Made by a program: the position numbers and the translations under genes. From Platanthera guangdongensis (taxonomy: Eukaryota > Streptophyta > Magnoliopsida > Asparagales > Orchidaceae), in contig CM077149.1 of assembly GCA_039583875.1 (NCBI GenBank), positions 19,729,194 to 19,793,193 of the forward strand: a stretch of 64,000 nt of DNA. The letters run 5' to 3'. The notes under the pieces were generated by a model. That model did not search any database. It had not been told where the DNA came from and worked only from the letters and a program-made list of their open reading frames with translations. Shown piece by piece: positions 45,418-56,808 of this stretch (position 1 is the first letter of the stretch; the number at the start of each line of letters is the position of its first letter).

Positions 45418-45810
45418 CTTTCTATCTGTGGTCGAAGAACTTGCCACAGTTTGCCGAATGGGGATCGACGAACTGAGAAAAGTTCTTGAGAAATTTGTCG
45501 ACATGAGATCGACGAACTCTCTGTGTGTGAAGTTCTATTCGTCAAACGGGGATTGAAAATATTGCTTCAGAAAATGTTTCATCGACCTGAGTACGACAAA
45601 ATGTTTTCCCTTCTTCAGACTGAGATCGACAAACTCTTTTGTCAATAAAATATTTCGTCGAACTCAAATCGAAGAATTTTGTTTATGTCGCAGGACGGAG
45701 ACTGCCGCTTCATATTCTGAAAACCATATAACTAGGTTTTCTCCAAGCTCCATACCGCGCTTTCTGTTCCCCTTGCACTTGATCTTTTTGTTTCCTTTTG
45801 CAGGCGATCA
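45418..45810. promoter_or_regulatory. S2 pol-ORF3 spacer with splice-like acceptor
   Basis: Holds ATCGACGAACT/TTCGTCGA words like the S1 spacer and ends TTTGTTTCCTTTTGCAG (AG at 45802-45803), then GCGATCA and the ORF3 ATG at 45811. A strong pyrimidine tract and CAG|G are kept although the surrounding sequence has diverged from S1. Confidence 0.55.
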
Positions 45811-45900
45811 ATGGCGATTCCGGCGAACCCTCTTGCAGCAATGAAATTTGTCACAGGATTCAATATTGATTTTGACTCCTTCGCTCACACAGATCAAATT

Positions 45901-46373
45901 TGAAGGATCAAGCTCATAACCAACTGTTCCAAAAGTCCGGACTGTTGGAAAGGGTGCTACTTAATTTCTTAAATAAGTAGAAGAGCGCCACGGGTCAAGT
46001 GAAGGAATGCCGGACCCAACAATCCCCCCCCCCCGGCGTCCAGCACAACCCGTCGGCTCAGAGGTGGGGTTACCATATGGCCCACATGGCTCAGAGGTGG
46101 GGTTACCACATGTCCACGGTTGCACGGCTCAGAGGTGGGGTTACCACATGTCCACGGTTGCCTGACCCGCCGGACCCACACAGTTAGAAGGGAAAAATCA
46201 GGATTTAATAGCGCTCCCCGGTCTTGAACCCGTGACCTGCTCTAATACCAATTGAAGGATCAAGCGCATAACCAACTATTCCAAAAGCCCGGACTGTTGG
46301 AAAGGGTGCTACTTAATTTCTTAAATAAGTAGAAGAGCGCCACGGGTCAAGTGAAGGAACGCCGGACCCAACA
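45901..46373 (-). mobile_element. TRIM (terminal-repeat retrotransposon in miniature), 473 bp
   Basis: Two 121-bp direct repeats (45901-46021 and 46253-46373) bound a 231-bp core. Read on the minus strand, each LTR starts TGTTGGGTCC and ends GATCCTTCA; the right-hand copy is followed by TGGTATTAGAGC (46250-46239), a one-base variant of the Met primer site, and the left-hand copy is preceded by a G-rich polypurine tract (46036-46022). The core contains three copies of a GGCTCAGAGGTGGGGTTACC unit (46054-46160). Target duplication AAATT/AAATA. No coding capacity. Confidence 0.85.
46054..46160. repeat. Triplicated unit in the TRIM core
   Basis: Three copies of CGGCTCAGAGGTGGGGTTAC, followed by CACATGTCCACGGTTGC in the second and third; the first has a variant tail. 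Confidence 0.8.
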
Positions 46374-49122
46374 AAATATTCATCGACATCCTACAGTTGT
46401 GTGAGGAACAAAATCTGAAGAAACTCATGTCCACCTGAATCAAGATACCAGGAAATGAATTCAAGGAATGTGTTTTCACTTCAACATCTCCAAATGCAGA
46501 TACTATGATCGCCACCATCAACGACAACCAGGTCATTCTAACTCCTGTAGTTTTAACTGAAATTTTTGATTTGGCTACTAGAGAAGATGATATCGAATTG
46601 GATAATGATGAATATGAGAATATGCTGAGCAAAATGGGTCATTCAGGAGGAAACCCCAATAAGTTATTGAAAAAGAATTTGTCTGTTCAATATAAATTCT
46701 TGGCAGACATAGTCAGCAAGGTACTGCTGGGCAAGCATACACCCCATGATTATATCACCAGGCACCAGTTTTTGGTGATGTGTTCTCTGGTTAAGAATAA
46801 ATCAGTTAACTGGGGACAGATTTTATTTGAGTTAATTAAAAAGAAAAATACAAAGAAAGAAGTCTGTTTTGCAAGGATTCTGGGAATCTTCCTTCAGGAA
46901 ACGGCACCTGAACTACTTGTCTCCCCGACAGTGTTCGCCAATGCCTCAAAGAGGCTTACATCTGCCCTCTTCGACAGATGGGAGAGGACAATCTCTAAGC
47001 CATCCAGGGCTTCCTCCTCTTTCACAGCTTCTGAGAGCACAAGGGCTGTACCACCCACTTCCCAACATATAGAAGAAGTTTCCACTCCACCTCCTCCAAC
47101 AATAACTATACCTTCAGAAGATATTCCCCCATCTACCAGCATTCCTTCACTTGCCTCACCAATGCATCAAAAACTCCCACTGCATCTCTAGAACACATCA
47201 CACCAACTCCATCTCCATTACCGCCTCATCTTACTGATATACATCCTCATACATTCATATCATCCCCCACATTTGATTTGCTGACCTCCTTACCATCTAC
47301 ACCAACTTCACCTCAACATGACATCTCCACTCCTATTCCATCTCCTTCTGCATCACCTTCATAGGATGACATCATGAAAGATGTTACTCCACCTTATGTC
47401 ATTCCTCCCCTTCATCCATCTGTATCTACTCAAAGTCCTTCTGAGTTTATGGATATGGATTCTCCTTCCATTGCCATCCTCCTGAAGCACATCACTCCAA
47501 TCATCAGGCAACTCATTGCAGAGGAAATCACACCTCTTGCTACCTCCATCTCATCTCTTGCTTCCCTCTTTGCTGCCTCCTCTGTCCCTTTTTCTTCTAA
47601 GGGCCTAGTTCCATTTTTCACTGAAACCAGGCAGGGGGAGATGCTCTATGAAGAAGCAGTTCAAACAGTAGAAGCCCCAGCAGCAGCAGTTCCAATAGTT
47701 GCATCAGTTACAACAACAGCAGTTGAAACTAAAATGATCTGTACAGATGCAGCCGTAGATACTCCGGAGATTATAACTGTTAGTGATTGTATTATCAATC
47801 CCACAGTTGATTTATTTCATTTATTAAATTCTTTTGATACAGCCTATTAGAGTTATCTTCTAGAAGTCTGCCCAAAGCACTCTATGGCTATAGTGTGTTA
47901 TACTTCCCCAATAAGCCTTCAAGTTGTTAATCAACTAAAGGCAAGTTTTGCAGCACCAGTAATTACAGAAGAACATATAACTGAGAATGTTCTTGACCTA
48001 GTCTCTACTCTAGAGCAAAATGCTCTTTCCCCCTATTTATAAAATGGATGATAGTCCTTTAACAGACATGGATGAAATTATTCTTGTAGATATATCATAA
48101 GAGAATCGAATAGTTTCTGAAAGTATTGCTGCACCAGAAGATTCAGAACCTCAAGTGCCTCCTCAAGCTGAAAAGCAAATCTCAAAGGAAGCCTTGAAGT
48201 CAATTGATGCTTTATATGACAATCCTCCAGGATCCTCTGATGATGACAATGATGATGAAGATTCTGATGAATCTGATGATCCAAAAGCTAAGAAAAAAAT
48301 TTATAAGAAAAAGAAAGCTCCTGCTAAGGCTGTTCCTAAGCCCAATCCCAATGCAGACACTCCCTACTACATTCTACAGAAGATTACTTCTTACCCAGGG
48401 ATGCCTTCATGGATGTGGCTACTAAAAATGAGCAAAAAGCAAGGAAGAAGAGCAGAAGGTACTCTCCTCCTCCTCCTTCGCAAAGGAATTAGAGAGGTCC
48501 TCCTCCTCCACCTCCAGCAGCAGGTGCTTCAGGGAATGCATCTCAGAGATCTACCCCACACATTCAAACATACCAAAGGCAATAAGGCAGATCTTCAAGA
48601 TGTCATTTCCAAGTAAGTAGTCAGCAAAAACATTCTTCCAGTAGCAGCAGACAACAACAGCTATATCAAAAGAAAGGCATGCAATGGTAAGCATCTGAAG
48701 TTGATCAAGCTGAAAAAGATAATAGTTCTGAAAGACCTGAATCTCCACCAGTTCTTTTTGTTGATCCTAAACAAGAAAATACTTCAAAGATGGCTAGATT
48801 TCAAGAACTGATTGGACTCTCTCTGATTAACAAAGCTAAAGCAGAAGACAAAGATCCCTCTCAGTACTCTACAATGTCATCCTACATAAAAGAAGAACTC
48901 AAGAGGTATGCAAAAGCTAATAAGTTTTTCAATGTAGATGAATATATGAATATGCATCCTGAAGCAATAGTTACACGGGCCACTTCTTGCAACATAATTG
49001 GAGCATCAGACGTGACTATGTAAAAAAGGGAAGCTGCTAATCCAAATAGAGAAATCATATTCAGACAGCCCTCAGATAAATCTGAAAAAGCTGAGAAAGA
49101 AAAGTCAAAGAAGAATAGATAA

Positions 49123-49284
49123 CTGTTATGTTTAGTTTTTATTTTCTGAACTCTATTTGTTAATCATGAAGCACTTATGTACATATTTGTTGGATATTTT
49201 ATTTTTCTGCCAGATATATTTTATTATGCTCTGTGACTATTTTCTTTTATTTGTATTAGTGACCTCACCCAAATAGGGGGAGAT
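49123..49284 (+). promoter_or_regulatory. 3' untranslated region and PPT of S2
   Basis: T-rich stretch after the ORF3 stop, ending in AAATAGGGGGAGAT (49271-49284), identical to the S1 polypurine tract. Confidence 0.7.
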
Positions 49285-50930
49285 TGTTGGATCCCTAGTT
49301 TTGATTTGGACTAGGTTCACTAATTAGGATGAGTTTGACCCACATTGTATAGCCAGGGTCAAGTCTATAAGTCCTAGAGTTTAGGCTAGTCATTAGGTTC
49401 AACCTTCATGGACCAGCCAGCAGAGGACCTCAATTGACCCAGACTTAGAAGAAATCCGAGTTAAAATTATCAGTTCGAAATTGTTCGAACTCAGCTCGAC
49501 GATCGTTGATCTAAGATCGACGAACTCAGAGTTACTTCTCTGAGTTGAGCTCGACGATATTCGAGCTCAGGTCGACGATCTCTTCATTCAGACAGATTCT
49601 TTGCTCGACGAATTCTGGAGTTCAACTTCAACAGATTCTTTCCAGTTTAGTTTCTCTAAACTTTGCTCGACGAAGACAAGTTCTTAGCTCGACGAACTTA
49701 GAGTGCAGATTTGGAAAGTCATTTCCAAAATACAGTTCGCTGAGCTTTGGTCGACGAATAGGATTTATCAGCTCGACGAACTTGGAGCTCCAGTCGATGA
49801 ATTCTGCTCAGAGCTCAACAAATTCTATCTCAAGCCAAACTTAGAAGTTTTCCTTATTATGTCCTTATTTATTATATTTTACCAGTGATTTCCTGAGTAA
49901 TTAATGATGATATTTCCCTGAATATAGCCGTTATTGGTAGCATTAATTATGGTCTTCATCAGGATTAACTACTTGCTTAATTTATTGCACAGTTGGGGAA
50001 ACTCATTATATGATATATTCTCCAGCCGTTTCATTCTCCAGAACAATCAGCAATTAATGCTTGGAATTTAAATTTTCAAAGTGAATTTTGACAGCAGAAT
50101 ATAAAAGAGATTTTCTCTTCTCAGACAAGGAGTTGTAAGACTAAGAAGAGAACAGATAGAACATACAAGCAAGAACGAGCATACAGAGAAATGATACAGA
50201 ACTCTCTCCCTGTGTAGAAAACATTCTGTTTTCCCCGTGTACTTTCTGAAGACTGAATAAGAACAACAATCAAACATCAAGAGTCTTCTTCAACTTCTAC
50301 TCTAGGAATATTCAAGGACAATAACTCTGAATCAATCAGAAATTCCTGGATCACTTCAAGATAAGGCTGAAGACCTGCACACTGAGCAAGGGTCCAGGCT
50401 TTTTGAACAATTCTTCTTTCAGAAGGAGCTTTGACACCAGCAATCCACTAGTCTTCTCTGTTGTATATAGAAAAGAGAAGACAACATCAACTCTCTCAAC
50501 CTCCTGTAAAAGGGTTTATTAACTCCCTTCAAAAATTTATTCTTAGTTTTTGGGCACCTAATCAAAAGCCTAAAGGGTTGTGAGATCTCCCTGGAAATAG
50601 ATCTTGTGGTGACATTCACCTGATCAAAAACCTGATAGTGGATTCCTACCAAGGTGGTAGAAGAGTGCATGTACCCAGTTTGGGGAACCACTATAAAATT
50701 CTTGTGTTGTCTGTGTGTGATCATTTTCTGTTTTGTTCTTGCTGTGCTGTGATATTATAGATTTGCTTAGGTTGCATTTCCTGTTATACTACCATATTAT
50801 TACCTATTTTATTCTGATATATTTAAAAATAGCCAAAACGTTTTAAGTTACTCTATTCACCCCCACCCCCCCCCCCCCCCACCACCACCCCACCCTTCTA
50901 GAGTAATCAGATCTATCCCCTTATCTTTCT
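49285..50930 (+). mobile_element. LTR of S2 (1646 bp)
   Basis: Starts TGTTGGATCCCTAG and ends ATCTTTCT (CA changed to CT) before ATTGGTATCAG. It contains GCTCGACGA/TCGTCGA words (49480-49800), an AATATAAAAGAG TATA candidate at about 50098-50109, and a terminal stem TTACTCTA / TAGAGTAA (50848-50906) around an expanded C run. It is homologous to the minus-strand LTR at 56809-58756. Confidence 0.85.
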
Positions 50931-50957
50931 ATTGGTATCAGTGGCATACCATATCTT

Positions 50958-51530
50958 TCACATGGTCTGTTTGCCATTTTGGCAAGCTGAGCCGATACCC
51001 TCCTTAGTGCATTTCAACTTGGGGCCATTTCTGTCTAACTCTTCACTAAAAAGTTTGACTATGGTCTTGTAGTTCAGATGAGCCAGCCTCTTGTGCCATT
51101 GGACACAATATGAAGCTTTCTCATCTACAATTAGGTATATGCGAGAGTCCTTACTTTCACAATCAAAATTAAGACAATATATATTTCCTCTCTTAGTGCC
51201 TATCAAGATGACCCCTTGGTCACTTGACCTCATAAGTTGGCACTCATCCTTGAGGAAACAAATTTCATTGCCAAGAACACATAGTTGGCTTATTCTTATG
51301 AGGTTATGTTGCAACCCTTTCACATAAGCTACTTGTATGATAGTAATTATGACATTTGATATCTTACCATACCCTTTGGTCACTCCCTTTTCCAAACCAC
51401 CAAAGATGACTTTGGGTCCATTCTTTACTAGAGTGTACTCCTTCAGCATGCTCCTTATTCCAGTCATGTGCCTGGAACACCCACTGTCCAAGTACCATTT
51501 AGGGGAATGGACACTTGGACTAACCTGCAA
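50958..51530 (-). pseudogene. pol: pol fragment of S3: protease and GAG-pre-integrase domain
   Basis: An open frame of about 190 codons containing protease (WYLDSGCSRHMTG, with catalytic DSG), the β-rich segment GPKVIFGG to GYGKI, HNLIRISQLC, and the HHCC zinc region (WHKRLAHLNYKTIVKL to SACQNGKQ). It ends at the S2/S3 junction before any DDE residue. The sequence before it, ATGCCTTGCAG|GTTAG, aligns by position with the CAG|GTGAAG before S1 protease. Confidence 0.8.
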
Positions 51531-51659
51531 GGCATAAATCAGGTAACCTTAGGACCCTGCTTCTTATTGGGTCCTAGGTGCATGCTAGTCTGATAATAAA
51601 CATGCTTACCTGCAGCTCTTCTGATAGGTAAGCTCTATCTTGCTCTTGGCACACTAGTA

Positions 51660-54141
51660 TTATACCAGCAATATATAGCATAGTGGCTCACTTTGCCACA
51701 ACACCAGCATTAATAGATATTGTACCTTTTTTAAGAGTTGGTCTAGTGGAAGACTTGCCCTTGTCTTGGAGTAGGTTGGAATGTTCTTTTGTTTCCTAGC
51801 CCCAGTCTGACTAGTGGTGGGTCTGGCAGTAGAAGTGCTTGGGATATCTTGAGCCCTACAAGCAACTGCTTTATTTTTAGAGAGAATACACTTGATGGAC
51901 TCAAATATGCCTAAGTCTGGTCTGCTAACAGACTTGCCCTCAGTCTTGGAGTGGATTGGAATGTTCTGAGAATACTCTACAGCTTTACCCTTGAGTGAAG
52001 GGGCTGATGCACCAAACATAAATGGTCCAGGATGGGCCATTTGTATTTTCTTACGGGCTGCCTTGAAGGCACTTGCACCCTTGCTATGTCTATTACCCTG
52101 GAAGTGAACATCTTTGTTCACTCCAGAGGATCTACCATTCTTACAGTGACCATGGATACTCTCTTGATCATACTTGTTAGAAGGTAATATGACTCTCCTG
52201 AAAGGAACAAGTGGCTTGGAGGCTAGTGAATGCACTGGAGCTTTGCCCTTCCTTTTTGCGATTGGCAATTCTAGTACTTCATTTGAAGCCCAACACCTTC
52301 TTACCCTTTTGGGAAGTGAAGGTGTCTATCAAGGGAAGCACTGAATTGGGCTTTGAATAACTAACCATTATTCTCTTCTCTCTCTCCAGCAGCACTTCCA
52401 AGTCCCTTATTCTATTTTCCTGGGACTCAATGGTACCTATCTGAATGAAGGAGATAGTTTCCAGCTCATTGATCTCTTTCAATTTCTGATCAAGCAGTGA
52501 AGCTGAATCAGCATGCTGGGAAGCAACAAACTGAAGGGAGACAATTTCCTTAGCTTGCTTCTTATCCAGCAACTTGCTTTCCTTCAAAGCACTCAGAAGG
52601 ATACCATATTTGTCAATTATAGAATTGACATCTTCCTCTGATTCAGACCCATCTTCATAACAAGATTTAGATGTATCTGAATCAGGACTGGTTTCAAAGC
52701 CAGTTTTAGTGGAGTGGCTGGACAGAGAATGTACCTTTGGTTGACCAGGCTATTCATGGATGGATTCTTTATCTAACATAGCCATTAGGATATAGTATTA
52801 GCCATCTTCTTCTTCTTTATCCAACTCTATATCACCATCTGGCTATGACAGAGGGGCCCTGACTTCATTCCTGGTAGCAGGATCAGATTCTTCAGCAATT
52901 GCAGTTAGCATCTTAACGAAGTCTACTTTTTTAGCTTCTACTTCAGCAGAGTACAGCCCAATGTAGGCTTCATCATCCTCTTCTTTTTCTGACTTTGAAG
53001 AGGAAGAGTCAGTCCATCTCTTTTTCTTCTTAGCAATGAAGGATTTCTCCTTCTCTCCCTTTTGCTTGTGGTCCATCTTCTTACCAGACTCCCTTCTTTT
53101 GACAGGGCAGTCGGCTATTACATGCCCTGACTTGCTGCAACAATAACAAACCACTTTAAAAGAAACATTTTTGTTGGGTTTATAACAATACTTATCCTCC
53201 TTAGAGGATTTCTTCATAACCCTATAGTAGTATTCTTTGGGATGAGATGAGAAGGAGGGCCTGCTTCTCCAGTGCTTCTTCTTCAAAAATTTCTAGAACT
53301 GCCTGGAGAAGGTAGCAAAGTCTTCATCAGACATTTGATAGTCTGATGTGCTGGTCTCAATATTTTTCTGAGTCAGATTCAGCATCCCTCCTTGGTGGGG
53401 AAGGGGTCTTCCTTCTGCTCCTCCTTGTGGCTTTAGCTTTAAAGGCCACAGATTTTTCTTTAGCCTGGGACTTGCTGACTTTCTCCTCCTCTTTCCTGGC
53501 CGTCAGTTGCAATTCATATGACAGCAGCTTCCCAAACAGTGTTACTAGTGGAGTGTCAGCTAGCTTTGCCACCTCTCTGAGGAATAAATTTTAGTATCCC
53601 AGTCTCTAGTTAGAGACCTTTGAAACTTGTCATTCAGCTAATAAGTGCTAAATACTCTTCCATATGTCTTCAGCTCATTAACAATTCTGAAGAACCTTTC
53701 ATAGCACTCAGTTATGCTATTAGACTTGTCCTGCCCGAATGCCTCATACTCTTAATTGAGCATGTACTTCCTGTCATCTCTCACTTCCTATGTTCCCTCC
53801 ATATAAACCACTAGTGTGTCCCAAATCTCGTTTGCAGTCTTGCAGTGAACCATATTTTGGAAGGTGGGGTCATCTATGCCATTAACTATGATATTTTATG
53901 CCCTCTTGTCCATGGTGGCAAGGATGACTTTATCCTTTGTTATTTTAGAGTATGTATTGGGAGTTTGGACATTTTCATCCAGAACAGACACTTTCATAGG
54001 GATGAAAGGCCCTTCCTTGATTGTGTTGAAGATCCTAGGGTCAGCTGCCTCCATAAACAACCTAACCCTCTCCTTCCAGAGGCCAAACCCTTCCTTCATG
54101 TAGATGAGAAGCTTCATGGCACCTAGCTCCATAAAGTTCAC
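51660..54141 (-). pseudogene. gag: gag of S3
   Basis: Starts near 54141 with the core FGLWKERVRLFMEAADPRIF and the EGPFIPMK block typical of Sirevirus Gag. Further pieces are a Lys/Arg-rich segment (53572-53357), one CCHC knuckle (CYCCSKSGHVIADC, about 53142-53101), acidic stretches, a coiled coil (52587-52279) and a basic tail (52268-51660). Several stops and shifts separate them. The layout parallels S1 gag but the sequence is diverged. Confidence 0.75.
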
Positions 54142-54233
54142 TCATAAAACCATAATAATAGATTTTACTGCTGACCTTGGAGATCTACTCAGACTGTTAA
54201 GTCTACTTTGAGCAATCTCCCTCTAATACCACT

Positions 54234-56733
54234 TGAAAGTCTTGTTTTCAAGGTCAGTTAAACACCTGGGGGTGAATAGGTTTTTGGTCTTACTTCAGGT
54301 CTTTTTAACTTTTACCCTATAGGTGTACTTAGTGAAGGTTATTTTTAGCTTTCTAGATAAACCACAGATGACACAACTATTTATAGTGGTTCCCCGATCT
54401 TGGGTATGCCCACTGTCCCTCTACGCCTTTCTAACAATGTGTTAGATCAGACTCTTCTCCCAAAACTCGGCTCCTTTTGAGCTTACAACTCGATCCTGCA
54501 GGACCACTCAGTCTCCTCCAAGACTTACACCTCAAGCACAAGGCCCTACAACTCAGTAGCTAAACAACCACCTACCTTAGGCCAACGGCTCTACCACTCA
54601 GGCTGGGAGGACAACCCTACACTCAAATCCAAAATAGATCCTACACTCAACCTTTATAACATAGGCTTACCCACTCAGATTGCTCTATGAATCCTACTCC
54701 TCGGCCTTTATAAATCAAGCATACAACCTCATACTCAACACTGAATCCTAGCACTTATCCTTATACAGAAAGGCTTAAAACTCAGATCCTAGATAGGAAC
54801 CTACAGAAAGATTAAAAGGTGTTTGTTTTGAATTTTACACCAGAGTAAGTACTCTGTGTCCACTTATTCCTAGACTGAGCAGATATTAGTCCAAGCTTTT
54901 GCTGATGAAGACTGGATTTGATAGTTAGATACTTATTCAGTCAGCAACCTTCTCTTATAGAGCTTGTATGATCTGCCTCCTCAGAATTCGCTTCGGAACC
55001 TGCTGTCGCAGATGATGATTGCTTCAGCTATCTCTTTTTGATTTCAGGTTGACTGAACTGAACAGGTCCTTCTGGCTAGGCAGTTATGGCGAGGAAGAAG
55101 ACGATGCTCAGTCGCAATTACGAAATCATAAAACCCTCATTTAATGTTGACTCAGCCATATTCCTTTTTATTGATAGTCGATCAACGACTCTTTAAGATG
55201 TGGGGCCCAGCCATAATTGTTGGTTTACCACCTTCCACTTGCAGAAGATGACAAAACCTAACCACCGGTGCCATCAATGGCTTACTCTATCTTTCCCGCA
55301 ATGATTTTGAATTGCGTTGACTTTGTTGACTTTTGCTGACTCATGATGACGTCAGCCATCCGTGGACTTAGCCAAAATCAAACATTTGCATAGGCGTTGA
55401 GTGAGTATGCTTCACTCAATTCCAAAACACTTGGACAGATTTTCTGTCATCAGGCGTTGAGTGAGCAACCTTCACTCAATGCAAATACACTTGGAAAATA
55501 TTTCTGTCACTAGGCGTTGAGTGAGCAACCTTCACTCAATGCCAATACACTTAGAATAATGTTTTAGTCATGAGGCGTTGAGTGAGCAACCTTCACTCAA
55601 CGCCAAAACACTTAAAAAAATTATTCTAACACCAGGATTTGAGTCCACTCAATGCTTTCTGCCTTAGCCAACTTTCTTTTACCAGGCGTTGAGAGCGTTG
55701 AGTATGTCTTCATCACTCAACGCATTTTGCTTAGCCAACTTTTCTGCTTCTTAGGTGTTGAGTGAGCCTTCATCACTCAACGCCAAAGTACTTAGGCAGT
55801 TTTCTACCACTTGGCGTCGAGTGAGTAAGCTTCACTCAACGCCATACTACTTCACAAATTTTCTTTTGTTATCTGGCATTGAGTGAGTAAGCTACACTCA
55901 ACGCCTTTGGACTTGGCCAATTTTCTATGTCTGAAAATACTGACTCTAGCTGGATGAGTATCAGTCAATGACTTTTATCACATGTCGTTGAGTGAGTGAG
56001 CTTCACTCAATGCATGTGGACTTCGTTAAATATTTACACAGAATTTCTGTGGCTTTGACTAACTGAGCAATACTCAATGATTTTGATGCTATGGCATTGA
56101 GTGAGTGGACATCACTCAACGCCTATGGACATAGCCACTTCTCATCCATTTTCTCTTAAGGCTTTGATTATCTTAGCCTGTCTCACAGCTTTTTGCTATA
56201 TTACATTGAGTGAGTAGACTACACTCAATGTCTGTGGCCTTAGCCACATTTTTACTATTTCTTCTTAGGCTTTGCCTATCTCACCGCCTTTTGTTGTAAG
56301 GAATTGAGTGAGTAGACTAAACTCAACGCATGTGGCCTTAGCTACATTTTCAGCTAGCCAATTATTAAACTTAGACTAACCCAGTTGTACTCAATGATTT
56401 CACTTACCTGGAATTGAGTAAATAGACATCACTCAATGCCTGTCAACTTAGCTTCTTTTCTTGAGATTGGCGTTGAGTGAGCTTGCTTCACTCAACGCCT
56501 TTGGACTTAGAGTGATTTTTTTGTCCAGCTTTCTTCCTTAAGGCATCTGGCGTTGAGTGAGCTTGCATTACTCAACTACTATGGACTTCGGCAAATTCTT
56601 GCCTATCCACCAGCCTGCTTGGTGTCTACTTGCATGCATAAACTCAAACACACATCAAATACAACATGTGTGTGTGACATTGACTTATTTGACTTCTTAC
56701 AAATCTGGGCCATGTGGATCAATGGACCCAACA
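54234..56733 (-). mobile_element. 5' LTR of S3 (2500 bp, minus strand)
   Basis: On the plus strand it starts TGAAAGTC beside the primer site and ends GGACCCAACA at 56733, which is TGTTGGGTCC...GACTTTCA in its own direction. It contains the conserved CCTATTCACCCCCAGG loop region near its end (about 54262-54287) and a U3 hairpin array (55393-56580). CCTTG follows outside; the matching duplication is lost with the 3' end. Confidence 0.7.
55393..56580. repeat. 16-unit hairpin array in S3 U3
   Basis: Units of GGCGTTGAGTGAG, a 6-8 nt loop, then TTCACTCAACGCC begin near 55393, 55453, 55512, 55573, 55633, 55684, 55754, 55813, 55874, 55984, 56093, 56203, 56303, 56411, 56467 and 56551. Spacing is about 60 bp and then about 110 bp. 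Several units show changes in one arm only; loops vary freely. Confidence 0.9.
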
Positions 56734-56808
56734 CCTTGTTTAATAGTTATTTCATCTAGAGTTTCCTTTGAGTCCTTCTGTTGTTGAGCAAGATAGACTA
56801 TAACATTT

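Larger units (their letters stand above)
45811..49122 (+). pseudogene. ORF3 of S2, interrupted by a TRIM
   Basis: N-terminus starts at 45811 (MAIPANPLAAMKFVTGFN), is cut at 45900 by the TRIM, and resumes at 46374 in the matching frame if the insertion and its 5-bp duplication are discounted. Homology to S1 ORF3 covers the N-terminal domain (MGHSGGNPNKLLKKNL, FLADIVSKVLLGKHTPHD, NWGQILFELIKKK), the Pro/Ser-rich linker, IDALYD plus acidic and basic blocks, DTPYYIL, and the C-terminal KKELKRYA-like and MHPEAIV, NPNREI blocks. A TGA near 46437 and several later stops and shifts make it a pseudogene. Block-wise conservation between diverged families argues that ORF3 was once functional. Confidence 0.75.
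43285..50950 (+). mobile_element. S2: 5'-truncated Sirevirus-like copia
   Basis: Starts abruptly in the integrase C-terminal region and carries RT, RNase H, a spacer, ORF3, a PPT (49271-49284) and an LTR (49285-50930). A Met primer site (ATTGGTATCAG) and about 10 bp follow that LTR before sequence switches to the minus-strand S3. gag, protease and the integrase core are missing. Confidence 0.8.
50951..54233 (-). mobile_element. S3: internal region of a minus-strand Sirevirus-like copia, 3' truncated
   Basis: Reads right to left: primer site (54231-54221, TGGTATTAGAG), gag (54141-about 51660), protease and integrase zinc domain (51530-50958). It breaks off against S2 at about 50951, so integrase core, RT, RNase H, ORF3 and 3' LTR are missing. 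Confidence 0.8.

Noticed and set aside
50958..54141. Endogenous pararetrovirus
   Set aside because: Protease-integrase order, Sirevirus-like Gag, primer site and LTRs identify a copia element; no movement protein or pararetroviral features.
55393..56580. Possible CRISPR-like array of hairpin repeats
   Set aside because: Spacing is uneven, spacers are related and T-rich, repeats are decayed palindromes inside a plant LTR, and no cas gene exists.
56734..56808. Separate element between S3 and S4 LTRs
   Set aside because: Only 75 bp with no terminal repeats; treated as flanking sequence.
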